Shown here piece by piece: positions 1 through 11,200 of a stretch of DNA of 64,000 bases. Position 1 is the first letter of the stretch. Each line of letters begins with the position of its first letter. The DNA lies in NCBI RefSeq assembly GCF_019703515.2, contig NC_059393.1, positions 14,144,501-14,208,500 on the forward strand, in the 5' to 3' direction. The notes under the pieces were generated by a model. It searched no databases. It worked only from the letters and a program-made list of their open reading frames with translations, and was not told the DNA's origin. This stretch comes from Myxocyprinus asiaticus. Lineage: Eukaryota > Chordata > Actinopteri > Cypriniformes > Catostomidae. The translations under genes were made by a program, and so were the position numbers.

Positions 1-58
1 TAGGTAATTTAAACATTTCAAAACTGCAAAACTGTCTTGTTGTTAGCTAAAAATCATA
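1..58 (+). repeat. Direct repeat, left copy (58 bp)
   Basis: This stretch recurs in the same orientation at 4037-4094 with 53 of 58 positions identical and no gaps. It begins taggtaattt and contains ttgttgttagctaaaaa. The two copies bracket a 4-kb interval holding two Tc1-like elements and a LINE fragment. It may be part of a larger interspersed repeat running off the window, so its true left limit is unknown. Confidence 0.8.
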
Positions 59-455
59 CAATCGAAATCTATAATTAGCATGTTTCAATGAATGTCATCT
101 CTTGTAAGGGTTTTAACAAACTGAGCAAACATTATTTTTTACATGTCAATCATGTCAAGTGCAGATCAAAAGACAAATTGCCCAGTTCTAATTTAAGACA
201 TGAGTGCATGGAACAAGCTCGCTTTCAGTTGCTCATCAAAATAAAGAAAGAAAGGAGAGTGAGGAAGGGACACTAACAATGAAAGCACTGAAAAGACTCT
301 GAAGTGGACCATCATTAGGCTAAAATGCTGTTCTTAAGAGACCCTTCACATGCAGTGTTCCTGAAAGCAGGTCTTCCTTCCGCAGATGCAGATTTACGTC
401 AGCAGCCTAACAAACTTAAAAATGGACCCACTTGAACCAAACTAGAATTCCACTA

Positions 456-480
456 TACACTGTAAACAATTAAAATTTTA

Positions 481-512
<32 letters not shown>

Positions 513-835
513 CAGGAAATGTTCTGTATTTATTTATTTTTTACAGATTTTCCCTTTTTTCCCATAAAACAATGAAATGCATGTTGTTTACAGATATTTG
601 CTGTAATTTAAAGTTTTACCCTTTAAAATCACAGGTAATTAACCATAATCTGAGATTTCATCAATATTATGTTTTTTAATGGCAATTTATAGTACTTTTA
701 CAGATTCAAAAATGTAATTTTAATATTAGTAATATTTTACAGATTTTTCTTGTTTGTGATAAAAGAAATGAATGTAAAATTACAGAAACCTGACTTTATG
801 GATTTATGTAATTTGTGGAGGGGGGACTAGTTGTC
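456..835. repeat. AT-rich MITE-like repeat starting TACACTGTAAA
   Basis: The start matches the end sequence of the better preserved element at 50312-51065. The body is rich in 'tttacag' and 'ctgtaa' words and contains a (TA)n tract at about 479-502. No matching right terminus is visible before the Tc1 element, so the copy is decayed or interrupted. No coding potential. Confidence 0.4.
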
Positions 836-846
836 ATGGTACCCTG

Positions 847-874
<28 letters not shown>

Positions 875-877
<3 letters not shown>

Positions 878-2458
878 GTGCATCTCAATAAATTAGAATG
901 TCGTGGAAAAGTTCATTTATTTCAGTAATTCAAATCAAATTATGAAACTTGTGTATTAAATAAATTCAATGCACACAGACTGAAGTAGTTTAAGTCTTTG
1001 GTTCTTTTAATTGTGATGATTTTGGCTCATATTTAACAAAAACCCACCAATTCACTATCTCAAAAAATTAGAATACATCATAAGACCAATAAAAAAAAAC
1101 ATTTTTAGTGAATTGTTGGCCTTCTGGAAAGTATGTTCATTTACTGTATATGTACTCAATACTTGGTAGGGGCTCCTTTTGCTTTAATTACTGCCTCAAT
1201 TCAGCGTGGCATGGAGGTGATCAGTTTGTGGCACTGCTGAAGTGGTATGGAAGCCCAGGTTTCTTTGACAGTGGCCTTCAGCTCATCTGCATTTTTTGGT
1301 CTCTTGTTTCTCATTTTCCTCTTGACAATACCCCATAGATTCTCTATGGGGTTCAGGTCTGGTGAGTTTGCTGGCCAGTCAAGCACACCAACACCATGGT
1401 CATTTAACCAACTTTTGGTGCTTTGGCAGTGTGGGCAGGTGCCAAATCCTGCTGGAAAATGAAATAAGCATCTTTAAAAAGCTGGTCAGCAGAAGGAAGC
1501 ATGAAGTGCTCCAAAATTTCTTGGTAAATGGGTGCAGTGACTTTGGTTTTCAAAAAACACAATGGACCAACACCAGCAGATGACATTGCACCCCAAATCA
1601 TCACAGACTGTGGAAACTTAACACTGGACTTCAAGCAACTTGGGCTATGAGCTTCTCCACCCTTCCTCCAGACTCTAGGACCTTGGTTTCCAAATGAAAT
1701 ACAAAACTTGCTCTCATCTGAAAAGAGGACTTTGGACCACTGGGCAACAGTCCAGTTCTTCTTCTCCTTAGCCCAGGTAAGACGCCTCTGACGTTGTCTG
1801 TGGTTCAGGAGTGGCTTAACAAGAGGAATACGACAACTGTAGCCAAATTCCTTGACACGTCTGTGTGTGGTGGCTCTTGATGCCTTGACCCCAGCCTCAG
1901 TCCATTCCTTGTGAAGTTCACCCAAATTCTTGAATCGATTTTGCTGGGCAATCTTCATAAGGCTGCGGTTCTCTCGGTTGGTTGTGCATCTTTTTCTTCC
2001 ACACTTTTTCCTTCCACTCAACTTTCTGTTAACATGCTTGGATACAGCTCTCTGTGAACAGCCAGCTTCTTTGGCAATGAATGTTTGTGGCTTACCCTCC
2101 TTGTGAAGGGTGTCAATGATTGTCTTCTGGACAACTGTCAGATCAGCAGTCTTCCCCATGATTGTGTAGCCTAGTGAACCAAACTGAGAGACCATTTTGA
2201 AGGCTCAGGAAACCTTTGCAGGTGTTTTGAGTTGATTAGCTGATTGGCATGTCACCATATTCTAATTTTTTGAGATGGTGAATTGGTGGGTTTTTGTTAA
2301 ATGTGAGCCAAAATCATCACAATTAAAAGAACCAAAGACTTAAACTACTTCAGTCTGTGTGCATTGAATTTATTTAATACACGAGTTTCACAATTTGAGT
2401 TAAATTACTGAAATAAATGAACTTTTCCACGACATTCTAATTTATTGAGATGCACCTG
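875..2458 (-). mobile_element. Tc1-like DNA transposon, near-complete with both terminal inverted repeats
   Basis: The ends are inverted copies of each other. The left end starts caggtgcatctcaataaat and the right end is its reverse complement; the match continues about 60 bp inward and further matching words lie near 960-1070 and 2270-2390. Both ends abut TA, the target duplication typical of Tc1/mariner, and the insertion lies in a (TA)n tract. The total of ~1.58 kb and one transposase gene fit a full-length Tc1 element. The transposase is broken, so the copy is non-autonomous, although its ends could still be substrates for an active transposase elsewhere. Confidence 0.93.
1156..2159 (-). 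pseudogene. Tc1-like transposase, frameshifted
   Basis: DDE transposase that would cut and paste its own element. The start chosen is the ATG at 2159 (MGKTADLT), where family-like sequence begins, rather than the upstream ATG at 2195. The N-terminal third has a helix-turn-helix region (QTFIAKEAGCSQRAVSKHV) and a basic stretch. The catalytic residues are visible: D in FSDESKF, D in QQDLAPAH, and E in [11 protein letters not shown]. Near 1425 the frame is lost by what looks like a one-base deletion after HTAK, and the rest continues in another frame from about 1386. A TGA at 1201-1203 ends that frame about 14 codons before the likely family stop at 1156-1158. Apart from these two lesions the coding sequence is well kept, so decay looks fairly recent. 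Confidence 0.9.
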
Positions 2459-2461
2459 TAT

Positions 2462-2939
2462 ATATATAAAAGCACTGTTTTAATTAATTGACTTGAATTT
2501 TTTAATACAGACAAATTGTGAGAATTACCACAGACAGGATTGTGACAGTGCTTTGAATTCACAAATTTTGCTCTGCGAATCTGCTTTTTAAAGGCCACAG
2601 ATTGATGAAATAGTAATTAAGGTAATTTCATTTGATGTGCTGCATATATTTTGTGCATGCTGTAGGCTCTGTATTGATAAATATGGGATATTCCCTGGTT
2701 TCTATATGCTAGATATTGATTATTATGGGAGATCTTATGGATGTTATGGGCTCTGCATTGCAATTATGGTCTATCCTGTGATTGCTATGAGCAAGGTACT
2801 TATTATGGTCTGCCACCAATTGTCATAAACCTACAAACCACTTACAAACACCTTAGCAACCACTTGAAATCACAGAGCAAGCACAAAGTAAAACCGAAAC
2901 CACTAAATGTTAGCAATTGTAACAGCTTAGCAACCACTT
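2462..2939. other. AT-rich stretch without recognised gene
   Basis: No domain, RNA gene or transposon end recognised. Short local echoes such as 'tattatgg' and 'cttagcaaccact' occur, but the short ORFs here have no recognisable content. Confidence 0.5.
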
Positions 2940-3515
2940 CTACTTATAGCAAGCTTAAAATATTTCATAGTGTCATCCAGCCCATTGCGCTATATAGTGA
3001 ATTATGGGGTCTACTCAGTCATCATAGCTATACCCATTGGGACAAACACCCAAAATAATCTTTATATGCAGAATTTTGCAGAAACATTTTACACTTACAC
3101 AGAAAAACACCAACAAATGCATGTAGAGCAGAATTAGGCAGATACTCACTGATAATCAACATTCAAAAGAGAGCACTCACATTTTTTAATCACCTTAAAT
3201 CCAGCCCCCTAGACACCCTCCATTCCAAAGCACTCCAAACCCAAGAGCTGAGCCCAGAAAAGAGTCCCTATGTCAGGTCCTGCTCAGACACACTATGACC
3301 AGTCTCACAACAACACTGCTTTCCAAACCCCAATCAGAGTAAACCAGATTATAATGCAATGTAAAGAAACCTATTTGAAACATTGGAAAGAAGAAACTAA
3401 AAGTCAAAGTAGATTAGAATTTTATCTGGCCCTAAAAAGAGATTATGAATTGGCAGAATATAGCACTACTGTCAGAGTTAAAAAGCAGAGACAGATCCTA
3501 ACCAAGTGTGGGTCC
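2940..3515 (+). pseudogene. Non-LTR retrotransposon ORF2 fragment (C-terminal region)
   Basis: Broken reading frames resemble the part of fish LINE polyproteins after the reverse transcriptase. Words such as IQPIALYSELWG near 2965-3005, HSKALQTQEL near 3225-3250 and KQRQILTK near 3485-3505 are typical of such tails. Several frame changes and stops are needed to link them, so it is not functional. The clade cannot be assigned by eye. The fragment stops where Tc1-like sequence on the opposite strand begins, so the LINE piece was truncated or interrupted there. Confidence 0.5.
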
Positions 3516-3544
3516 CCCTCGTGGCGCCAAAACAGCGCTAACCT

Positions 3545-3571
3545 GCATCTCAGAATAGCATTCTGAGATGC
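3545..3571. repeat. Perfect 12-bp inverted repeat with 3-nt loop
   Basis: Arms gcatctcagaat and attctgagatgc are separated by agc. It sits at the edge of the Tc1-like fragment, between LINE-derived and transposase-derived sequence. This could be a junction scar or template-switch product; function unknown. Confidence 0.85.
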
Positions 3572-3885
3572 TATTCTTCTCACCACAATTGTACAGAGCG
3601 GTTATCTGAGTTACCGTAGACTTTGTCAGTTCGAAACAGTCTGGCCATTCTCTATTGACCTCTCTCATCAACAAGGCGTTTCCATCCACAGAACTGCAGC
3701 TCACTGGATGTTTTTTGTTTTTGGCACCATTCGGAGTAAACTCTAGAGACTGTTGTGTGTGAAAATCCCAGAAGATCAGCAGTTACAGAAATACTCAAAC
3801 CAGCCCATCTGGCACCAACAATCATCAACGCTGTGCGTTTCACACTACAGTAACCATTATATTTGGAGTGAATATATCTCCCCAT
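3572..3885 (-). pseudogene. Tc1-like transposase, N-terminal DNA-binding fragment
   Basis: Reading from 3885 downward, the first 77 codons include TADLLGFSHTTVSRVYSEW, a helix-turn-helix typical of Tc1-like transposases, followed by a basic linker (KRLVDERGQ). The frame then ends and continues in another frame with STVTQITALYNCGE. No catalytic DDE region follows before the LINE fragment, so only the DNA-binding half remains. The family differs from the element at 875-2458. Confidence 0.75.
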
Positions 3886-4036
3886 TTTGAGAAAGTTCTA
3901 CATTAACAATGAGCTCTGTAGTGTCCTCAGATGTACAGTGAACGTACTGTAAGTCAGAGTGGACCTATTGCCTAATTTGGGTCTCCTCATAATCTACAGC
4001 TGAATCTAGCTCAAACCTCCCAAACAGTTTCGGATT

Positions 4037-4094
4037 TAGGTAATTTATACATTTCGAAACTGCAGAACTGTATTGTTGTTAGCTAAAAAGCATA
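4037..4094 (+). repeat. Direct repeat, right copy (58 bp)
   Basis: Pairs with positions 1-58 (five mismatches, no gaps). Sequence beyond the repeat diverges: a poly(A) run at 4241-4263 and unrelated AT-rich DNA follow. Confidence 0.8.
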
Positions 4095-4365
4095 AATATT
4101 ATATCTGTAGTCATTAAATTTGTGAAGGGGACACATGAGCATTATAGATGATTATTTTATAACAAGTATTGAGTAGAATCATTTTCAAACCACTTCCATT
4201 ATGTCCTTGAGGGGGTTGAGAACAAAAGATGTCTAAATCAGAAAAAAAAAAAAAAAAAAAAAAACCAGGAAATAATTAAAGGGCTTTGATGCATGAGGTG
4301 GGACAATATTATTTGTTGGAGGTTTCATGTGTGCCTAAATGTTGTGGAGTAATCCAAGTTGAAAA

Positions 4366-4425
4366 TATAGCTGCAAGCAGCAATTTTCGGGGTTCAAGCC
4401 TTTTAAGAACTTTCAAAGTGTGCAA
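4366..4425 (+). repeat. Head of a dispersed repeat ('tagctgcaagcagcaat')
   Basis: The segment matches 6867-6902 (tatagccacaagcggcaatc, then cggggtccaagc), indicating a second start of the same degenerate family. The following kilobase holds GT-rich decayed repeats; 4570-4660 and 5285-5370 share 'ctcaaactcagcc' and 'tacagtatgtgtg'. Confidence 0.45.
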
Positions 4426-5253
4426 AAAAGCTATGTATTTGTATATGTATTTGTACTTTGTAAGCTGCTGAATTTGCAAACTGGTGTAAAATATGACTGA
4501 TGTCTTGTGTTCAACGATCCTGAAACAGGATAAAGTCAGACTTTAAATGTGCGGACAATCCAGCCTTTCAATCTCAAACTCAGCCTATGTTTTCATTGTC
4601 TGTGTACAGTATGTGTGTGTGTATAAGTATGTGTATGTAGGAGTGGGTTTGAGCCACACCTACATATTGTTAGCCATTCAAAACAGACTGAATGCCATAA
4701 GTGTATTTTTTTTAATGAAATTAATATACTATATTTGTTTTGCATAATGTTTATTTTAAAAAATATTAGGAAAACACCTTTGATATTATTTTTCAATTAA
4801 TGCTGTATTTAAATTAAAATAGAGCAAAGGCATTTAAAATCCAATGAATGAAGGCAGATTAGTGCCATCTGGTGGAAAGAAATTAAGAAAATCATATGTA
4901 ATACTATGGTGTGGCCACTAGATGCCTGTAAAGCTCTATATAAATATAAACAGATTTGTGCAAACCTTGCTGATTAAAGTGTTTTCAGGCATAGTTATTT
5001 ACTTTTATTAGGTTGGATGTATATTTAGACATTATCAAACTACTTTTTGTTAAAGTTTATTTTTCTTTGTTTATTAAAATGTTGTTTTTAAGCATCACTT
5101 TTTGGATTATGATTACAGTCAAGCATGAACACAGAGAAATCATTTTGTTACACATAATCTAACTCAAACATTAATTTTCAATAAAAATTAAATAAAAAAA
5201 CAAAAAAGAAAAGGAATGCTTCATCAGAGGTAGAACTGCCTGATCTCAACCTC

Positions 5254-5279
5254 TTAGTTGAGTCTTCAGACTCAACTAA
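5254..5279. repeat. Perfect 12-bp inverted repeat, 2-nt centre
   Basis: Arms ttagttgagtct and agactcaactaa surround tc, forming a near-palindrome. No associated gene or transposon terminus identified. Confidence 0.85.
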
Positions 5280-5733
5280 CTGGTAAACAGTCTCAAACTC
5301 AGCCAATGATTTCACTGTTTGTATACAGTATGTGTGCATAAGTGTGTGTACATATGAGTGGATGTGTCTAATATACACTCCTGATGTTTTTGAGTTTAAC
5401 CCCTTCATCGATGTGTTCTTTGTTCCTGTATTGTGACTGAATTATTGATTGATCATTATTGATCATATGTGTGTGCATATGTTTCTATGTGAGTGTGTGT
5501 ATTTTGCAGTCTTGATGTTTTAGAGTTAAACCCCTTAATTGCTATGTTCTTTTTATCTGCAGTTTGTATTCCACCAAAATGCTCTGTATTTTAACATTTT
5601 TTGTATTTCCAATTCATTTTTTTTACTTTTTAACTGTTATAAAGCCACACAGAACCCAATCTCCAAAAAGGTTTTAGAAGTTTGAATATTTATTTGAGGA
5701 ATTATAGGCTTTTGGATACACTTGGCCAAACCC

Positions 5734-5886
5734 AGATGATAAATGCAACTCCTAAATAACTAAATAAATAACTAAAGTTCAACCCACATGATAAATGCAA
5801 CTCCTAAATAACTAAATAAATAACTAAAGTTCAACCCACATGATAAATGCAACTCCTAAATAACTAAATAAATAACTAGAGTTAAA
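5734..5886 (+). repeat. 52-bp tandem repeat, about 2.9 copies
   Basis: The unit containing gataaatgcaactcctaaat recurs at 5738, 5790 and 5842, a constant 52-bp period, with near-perfect identity until the third copy diverges at 'actagagtt'. Such homogeneity suggests recent local duplication. Confidence 0.95.
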
Positions 5887-6982
5887 CTTTTCTTTGATAA
5901 TTATTGATCTAGGGAGTCCTAGATGCAGTTCACAATAGCAGGTAACATTGGATAATATACAGTAATTTACACACCATTTATACAGCCATTTTGCTGAAAT
6001 TTGATTGGCTGCTGGTGGCCATGTTTTTTTATTTGTCTGAATCATATTGTAGAATATGTTAGCATTTGGCCCCTACAAGAAGCATACCAATTTTCAATTT
6101 CATTGATAATACAGTTGCGGAGTTACGAGCATTTTTTAGTTGTAGCGCCCACTATAGGTGAATTTTTTCACGATTTTGCCTGCAGACTCAAAATATGCTG
6201 TTGTATATGTGTATCAAGTTTCGTAACATTTGGCCTTTTCATTTGGTAGATATTAGTCAATATGTAAAAAATGGACAACGCCTGACCAATTCGTTGGCTT
6301 ATATCTTTGCAACGCTTCGACGAATCAAAATTCCTTTGATAACTTTTTGTCAGGAGGGTTCATAATAGACACACACCAATTTTTGTGAGAATCGGATATA
6401 CGGCCTAGGAGGAGTTCGAAAAAGTTGCTTTTTTAGAAAATTAGAATAGCGGAAACATTTTATAAAATGCAATAAAACGAAGATATACATTTTGTAGATG
6501 TTGGTGCAAGGAATTAGAGTAAAAAAGCTTGGTACACAGCCTCATTCTAACACTGTCTACAAATACCTCAAGTTTCGTAACGGTTGGCCATTCATATTTG
6601 ATGTTATTAGCTGCTAAAATTTAATTGGCTGCTGGCGGCCATGTTTTTTTATTTGTCCGACTGATATTCATAGCAGACACACCCCAATTTCAAATCGGAC
6701 ATACGGCCTAGGAGGAGTTCAAAAAAGTAGGTTTTTCAAATTATGCAAATTAGCGCAAAAAATGTCATGACAGAAATGAAATCGGAAATGTTTCAGTTCA
6801 CAACAACTGACGGTTTGGTCTGCACGATCAGTTTTAGGGCAGAATAATAAAAATAATAATAATAAATATAGCCACAAGCGGCAATCATCGGGGTCCAAGC
6901 ACATGTGAAGAAATAACCAAAATAATCAGAATTGACAGAAATGATCCAGTGGATGCCAAATTATACAAATTGACTATATAAA

Positions 6983-7425
6983 AGCTGCTGAAAACTGATT
7001 GGTGGCCATGTTTTTCAAAATATGCAACTGTCCTTATAGACCATGATGACACCTTGGACAAATAAACTGCATGCAAGATTTCAAGTCGATCGGACCAATG
7101 GTTCCATAGTTAGAGCCATTTTGTTTTTAACCTATACAGCACCACCAAGAGGCAGAGGTGCGCAATATTTGTGTGTGTCCTCAGAATGATCTCATACACA
7201 AGTGTACCAAATTTGGTGATAATATCTCAATCTGTTCAAGAGTTATAACCATTTTAGTAAAAGTGGACACACCTATTATGAACGTTTTGGCATACCGTTT
7301 GACGATAAATAAAAATTTTGCAATTCCTTCGATAACTTTTCATTTTGGGAATCCAGAGAATGTTTCTGCACTGGTTTGGTTCCAATCGGGCGAATGGCCT
7401 ACGACTAGTTTGAAAAAGTAAGCTT
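6983..7425 (+). repeat. ~440-bp direct repeat, unit 1
   Basis: From 'gctgctgaaaactgattgg' to 'gtttgaaaaagtaagc' this unit aligns along its length with 7691-8130, sharing 'ggttccatagttagagcc', 'gttataaccattttagtaaa' and 'gcactggtttggtt'. The offset is about 708 bp. Many substitutions separate the copies, so the duplication is old. Confidence 0.8.
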
Positions 7426-7690
7426 TTAAAATAATATTTATTGAACGTTTTGTTTCAAACCAATGGTGCTTAAGGCAAAGTTGTTTAGAACGAGGAGGTT
7501 TACAGCATGGTCTGAATAACGTGTTTATTTTTTAAACAGTGGTATATACAACAATTTACATGTATGTAAAATGTAATAGCGCCTCCAGGTGGCCAAGTTT
7601 TGTCAAATTTTGCACAGACCTCTTAGGCCAAGAGACAAATAGGTATACCAAGTTTAGTTCCGATCAGCCTTATTTAACCCTATATAAAAG

Positions 7691-8130
7691 CTGCTGAAAG
7701 CTGATTGGTCAATGGCGGCCATGTTTTTAAAGATATGCAACTGTGCTCATAGACCTTGATGGCACCTTGGACAAAGACAGTGCATGCAAAATTTCATGTT
7801 GATTGGACCAATGGTTCCATAGTTAGAGCCATATTTATTTTTTTAATTATTATAGCGCCACCAAGAGGCAAAGCTCTATTTTGTGTGTGACCTCAGCATG
7901 AGCCCATACATACGTTTACCAATGTTTGGTGATAATACCTCAAGCCGTTGAAAAGTTATAACCATTTTAGTAAAATGGACACGCCCACTACGAACGTTTT
8001 GGCATACCGTTGACGATAAATCAGAATTTCAAAATTCCTTTGATAACTTTTCATATTGGGACTCTGCTGAATCATTCTGCACTGGTTTGGTTCTGATCGG
8101 GCAAACGGCCTAGGACAAGTTCGTTTGGAA
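7691..8130 (+). repeat. ~440-bp direct repeat, unit 2
   Basis: Second copy of the unit at 6983-7425. It is followed by unrelated sequence and then the gtgcttggacccc arm at 8438-8450. The 265 bp between the units is not clearly repeated. Confidence 0.8.
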
Positions 8131-8725
8131 TTTTTTTTAAACAATCCAAAATTCTTCGGCATGACACAAGGAATCAGAGGAAAAAATAATTTTGTTTCTA
8201 GCCCATACATTTAAAGTTTTATGGCCCAAAATGGGATTTTTGTTTGTTTTATTCGCAATAGCGCCAGTGTCTGAAGGATGTGTGTCTGTACGCCTGAGTA
8301 GTGGGGGGGATTTGGAACCATCCTGCCAAGTTTGGAATCTCTACGACTTACGGTCTCTGACGCCCAGACAAAAACAAAAATAAGAAGAAAAATAATAAGA
8401 AAATCAGGACAAATACAATAGGGTTCCTGCACCTTCGGTGCTTGGACCCCTAAAAATCCTGACAAATACAATAGGGTTTCAGCCCTTGCACCCCTAATTA
8501 CTGAATCCCAGGAATGACTCGGTTACCAAGCCAATATTTGTAATAGTTGCTCTGCCTGACAAATTTGTGTACAGTTTATATATGCATAACAGAATTCACA
8601 TGCCCATTTACCCCCCTAACATCATAAAGATATTTCAAACCTCATTGTTGCTATCATCAAATAATTTCATTTGTCAAAATAGTTATTAGACTCTATGTTA
8701 GTTATTAGTCTCATAGTTAGAATCT

Positions 8726-11010
8726 ACGCTACAAGACTGTTTTGATCACGCGGACTGGGAGATGTTCCGGTCCGCCTCTGATGACGACATCGAGCTTTAC
8801 GCTGATAGAGTAACGTGTTTCATCAGAAAGTGCGTAGAGGACGTCGTTCCGACCAGAACAATACGGATCTATCCGAACCAGAAACCTTGGATTGATAGCG
8901 ATGTTCGCGCGGCACTTGATGCGCGGACCTCCGCTTTTAATTCCGGGAACGCGGAGGAGCATAAACAAACCAGTTATGTATCAGTTCAGCAAAACGTCAG
9001 TACAGGAACAAGATTGAAGGACAGTTTAACACCACCAACTCTAGAAGCGTGTGGCAGGGAATTAACATCATCACGGACTTTAAAGGGAATAAAAACTCCG
9101 CCGCGAACACCGCTGCCTCTCTCCCGGATGAGCTAAATACTTTTTATGCTCGTTTTGAGGGAAATAACACCGCCCTTGTGGAGAGAGCTCTCGCGGCCGA
9201 AGCTACAGTGGTTAGTTCACTCTCCGTCTCTGTAGCAGATGTAACCCGATCCTTCCGACTGGTGAATATCAGCAAAGCCGTGGATCCAGACGGCATTCCG
9301 GGCCATGTCATCAGAGCGTGCGCGAACCAACTGGCTGGTGTTTTTACGGACATTTTCAACCTTTCCCTCTCCTTGTCTGTAGTCCCCACATGCTTTAAAA
9401 CGTCCACCATTGTGCCTGTTCCAAAGCAATCCAAAATAACTTGCTTAAATGACTGGCGTCCTGTTGCTCTGACCCCCATCATCAGCAAATGCTTTGAGAG
9501 ACTAATCAGAGATTATATCTGCTCTGTGCTGCCTCCCTCACTTGACCCATTGCAGTTTGCTTACCGCAACAACCGCTCCACTGATGATGCCATTGCATCT
9601 ACAATACACACTGCTCTCTCCCACCTGGAAAAAAAGAACACTTATGTGAGAATGTTGTTTGTAGACTACAGCTCAGCATTCAACACCATAGTGCCCTCCA
9701 AGCTTGATGAGGAACTCCGGGCTCTGGGCTTAAACAGCTCGCTGTGCAGCTGGATCCTGGACTTCCTGTCAAGCAGACGCCAGGTGGTTAGAATAGGCAG
9801 CAACATCTCCTCATCACTGACCCTCAACACTGGAGCCCCGCAGGGCTGTGTTCTCAGCCCACTCCTGTATTCCCTGTACACACATGACTGTGTGGCAACA
9901 CACAGATCCAATGCCATCATTAAGTTTGCTGATGATACGACGGTGGTAGGTCTGATCACTGACAATGATGAAACAGCCTACAGAGAGGAGGTGCACACTC
10001 TGACACACTGGTGTCAGGAGCACAACATCTCCCTCAATGTCAGTAAGACAAAGGAGCTTGTGGTGGACTTCAGGAGAAGAGATAGAGAACACAGTCCCAT
10101 CACCATCAATGGAGCACCAGTGGAGAGAGTCAGCAGCTTCAAGTTCCTGGGTGTCCACATCACTGAGGAACTAACATGGTCCATCCACATTGAAGTCGTT
10201 GTGAAGAAGGCTCATCAGCGCCTCTTCTTCCGCCACATCCTCACACGGTTCTACACCTGCACTGTAGAGAGCATCCTGACTGGCTGCATCTCCGCCTGGT
10301 ACGGCAATAGCACCGCCCACAACCGCAAAGCACTGCAAAGGGTGGTGCGAACTGCCAGACACATCATCGGAGGTGAGCTTCCCTCCCTCCAGGACATATA
10401 TACCAGGCGGTGTGTGAAAAAAGCTCGGAGGATCAACAGAGACTCCAGCCACCCGAGCCATGGGCTGTTCTCACTGCTACCATCAGGCAGGCAGTATCGC
10501 AGCATCAGGACCCGCACCAGCCGTCTCCATGACAGCTTCTTCTCCCAAGCAATCAGACTTTTGAACTCTTGATCTCCCACAATCAAATACATCAGCACTG
10601 CACTTTATTACTCTTACTCTTATATCTCACACCTGTCATCAATTATATTATTATTATATTATATTCTCTCTTAACAACTGACTATCAACCGACAGCCTGA
10701 ATGTCAATACAGTACAATACAACCTACTGTACATTCTATATATACTATATATACCTTTTTCATTGTATAATGTGTATTCTATATTGTGTGTATTGTATAC
10801 TGTACATTGTATGTTATTATTTGTATATTGTGTTGTGTGTAATTATGTGTATATTAAATTTTAAACTGTGTTGTAAATCTGATGTTTATTGTAAATTGTC
10901 TCATCACTGTCACGACTGCTATGTTGCTCGGAACTGCACCCAAGAATTTCACACACTATTGCACTTGTGTATATGGTTGTGTGACAGTAAAAGTGATTTG
11001 ATTTGATTTT
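8726..11010 (+). mobile_element. 5'-truncated L2-like LINE with 3' UTR and simple-repeat tail
   Basis: Coding similarity starts abruptly near 8735 (CFDHADWEMFR), in the linker between endonuclease and reverse transcriptase, so the upstream endonuclease is missing. This is the usual 5' truncation from incomplete reverse transcription. The coding part ends at 10572, then ~430 bp of 3' UTR ends in 'gacagtaaaagtgatttgatttgatttt', split here by words: a non-poly(A) tail with a (gattt)n repeat, as in L2/CR1-type elements. L2 versus Rex/Babar assignment is inference. No target duplication could be defined. Confidence 0.85.
8735..10572 (+). pseudogene. L2-like LINE ORF2 remnant with open reverse transcriptase frame
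   Basis: Reverse transcriptase of a LINE; in an intact element it copies the element RNA at a nicked target. A first frame runs 8735 to about 8990, then a frameshift leads into an uninterrupted 507-codon frame at 9049-10572. Visible blocks in order: PDGIPGHVIRAC; NDWRPVALTPIISKCFERL; PLQFAYRNNRSTDDAI; FVDYSSAFNTI, holding the first catalytic Asp; GAPQGCVLSPLLYSLYTHD; and IIKFADDTTVVG, the [YF]ADD box with both Asp. The tail contains SLQDIYTRRC and LLPSGRQYRSIRTRTSRLHD. The catalytic residues are intact, yet the protein lacks endonuclease and has no promoter of its own, so mobility is unlikely. The ATG at 9049 is internal to the family protein and not a real start. Confidence 0.85.
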
Positions 11011-11139
11011 GATATCATCAGTTATTACACTAATACAAAATGATATTGCTCCCACTACCCAATAAATAAAATAAATAATAATAATAATAAAAAAATATCT
11101 TTCATTATTTTGTAATTCTGAATTTCACTTGCAAAAATT

Positions 11140-11200
11140 CCTTGGTACCGTGGTACAGACGGTATCAGATGATATTACCATGGTACTTTGTCTTTGATGC
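11140..11200. repeat. Short GGTACCxTGGTAC-type palindromic repeat
   Basis: 'ggtaccgtggtac' and 'taccatggtacttt' lie 30 bp apart. The same words are abundant at 61309-62775, so this is a small member of that dispersed family. Confidence 0.45.

Larger units (their letters stand above)
5990..8500 (+). repeat. Composite degenerate interspersed repeat region
   Basis: Recurring words define a family: 'ggccatgttttt' (about 6019, 6639, 7004 and 7719), 'cggcctaggaggagttc', 'gataacttt', and 'gcgccaccaagaggc'. A 13-bp perfect inverted pair, ggggtccaagcac at 6890-6902 and gtgcttggacccc at 8438-8450, brackets the right part. No transposase or reverse transcriptase is recognisable, and the short ORFs look fortuitous. 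It may be a long non-autonomous DNA element or several nested copies. Confidence 0.6.

Noticed and set aside
9144..9488. Minus-strand ORFs opposite the LINE
   Set aside because: Antisense shadows of the reverse transcriptase frame.
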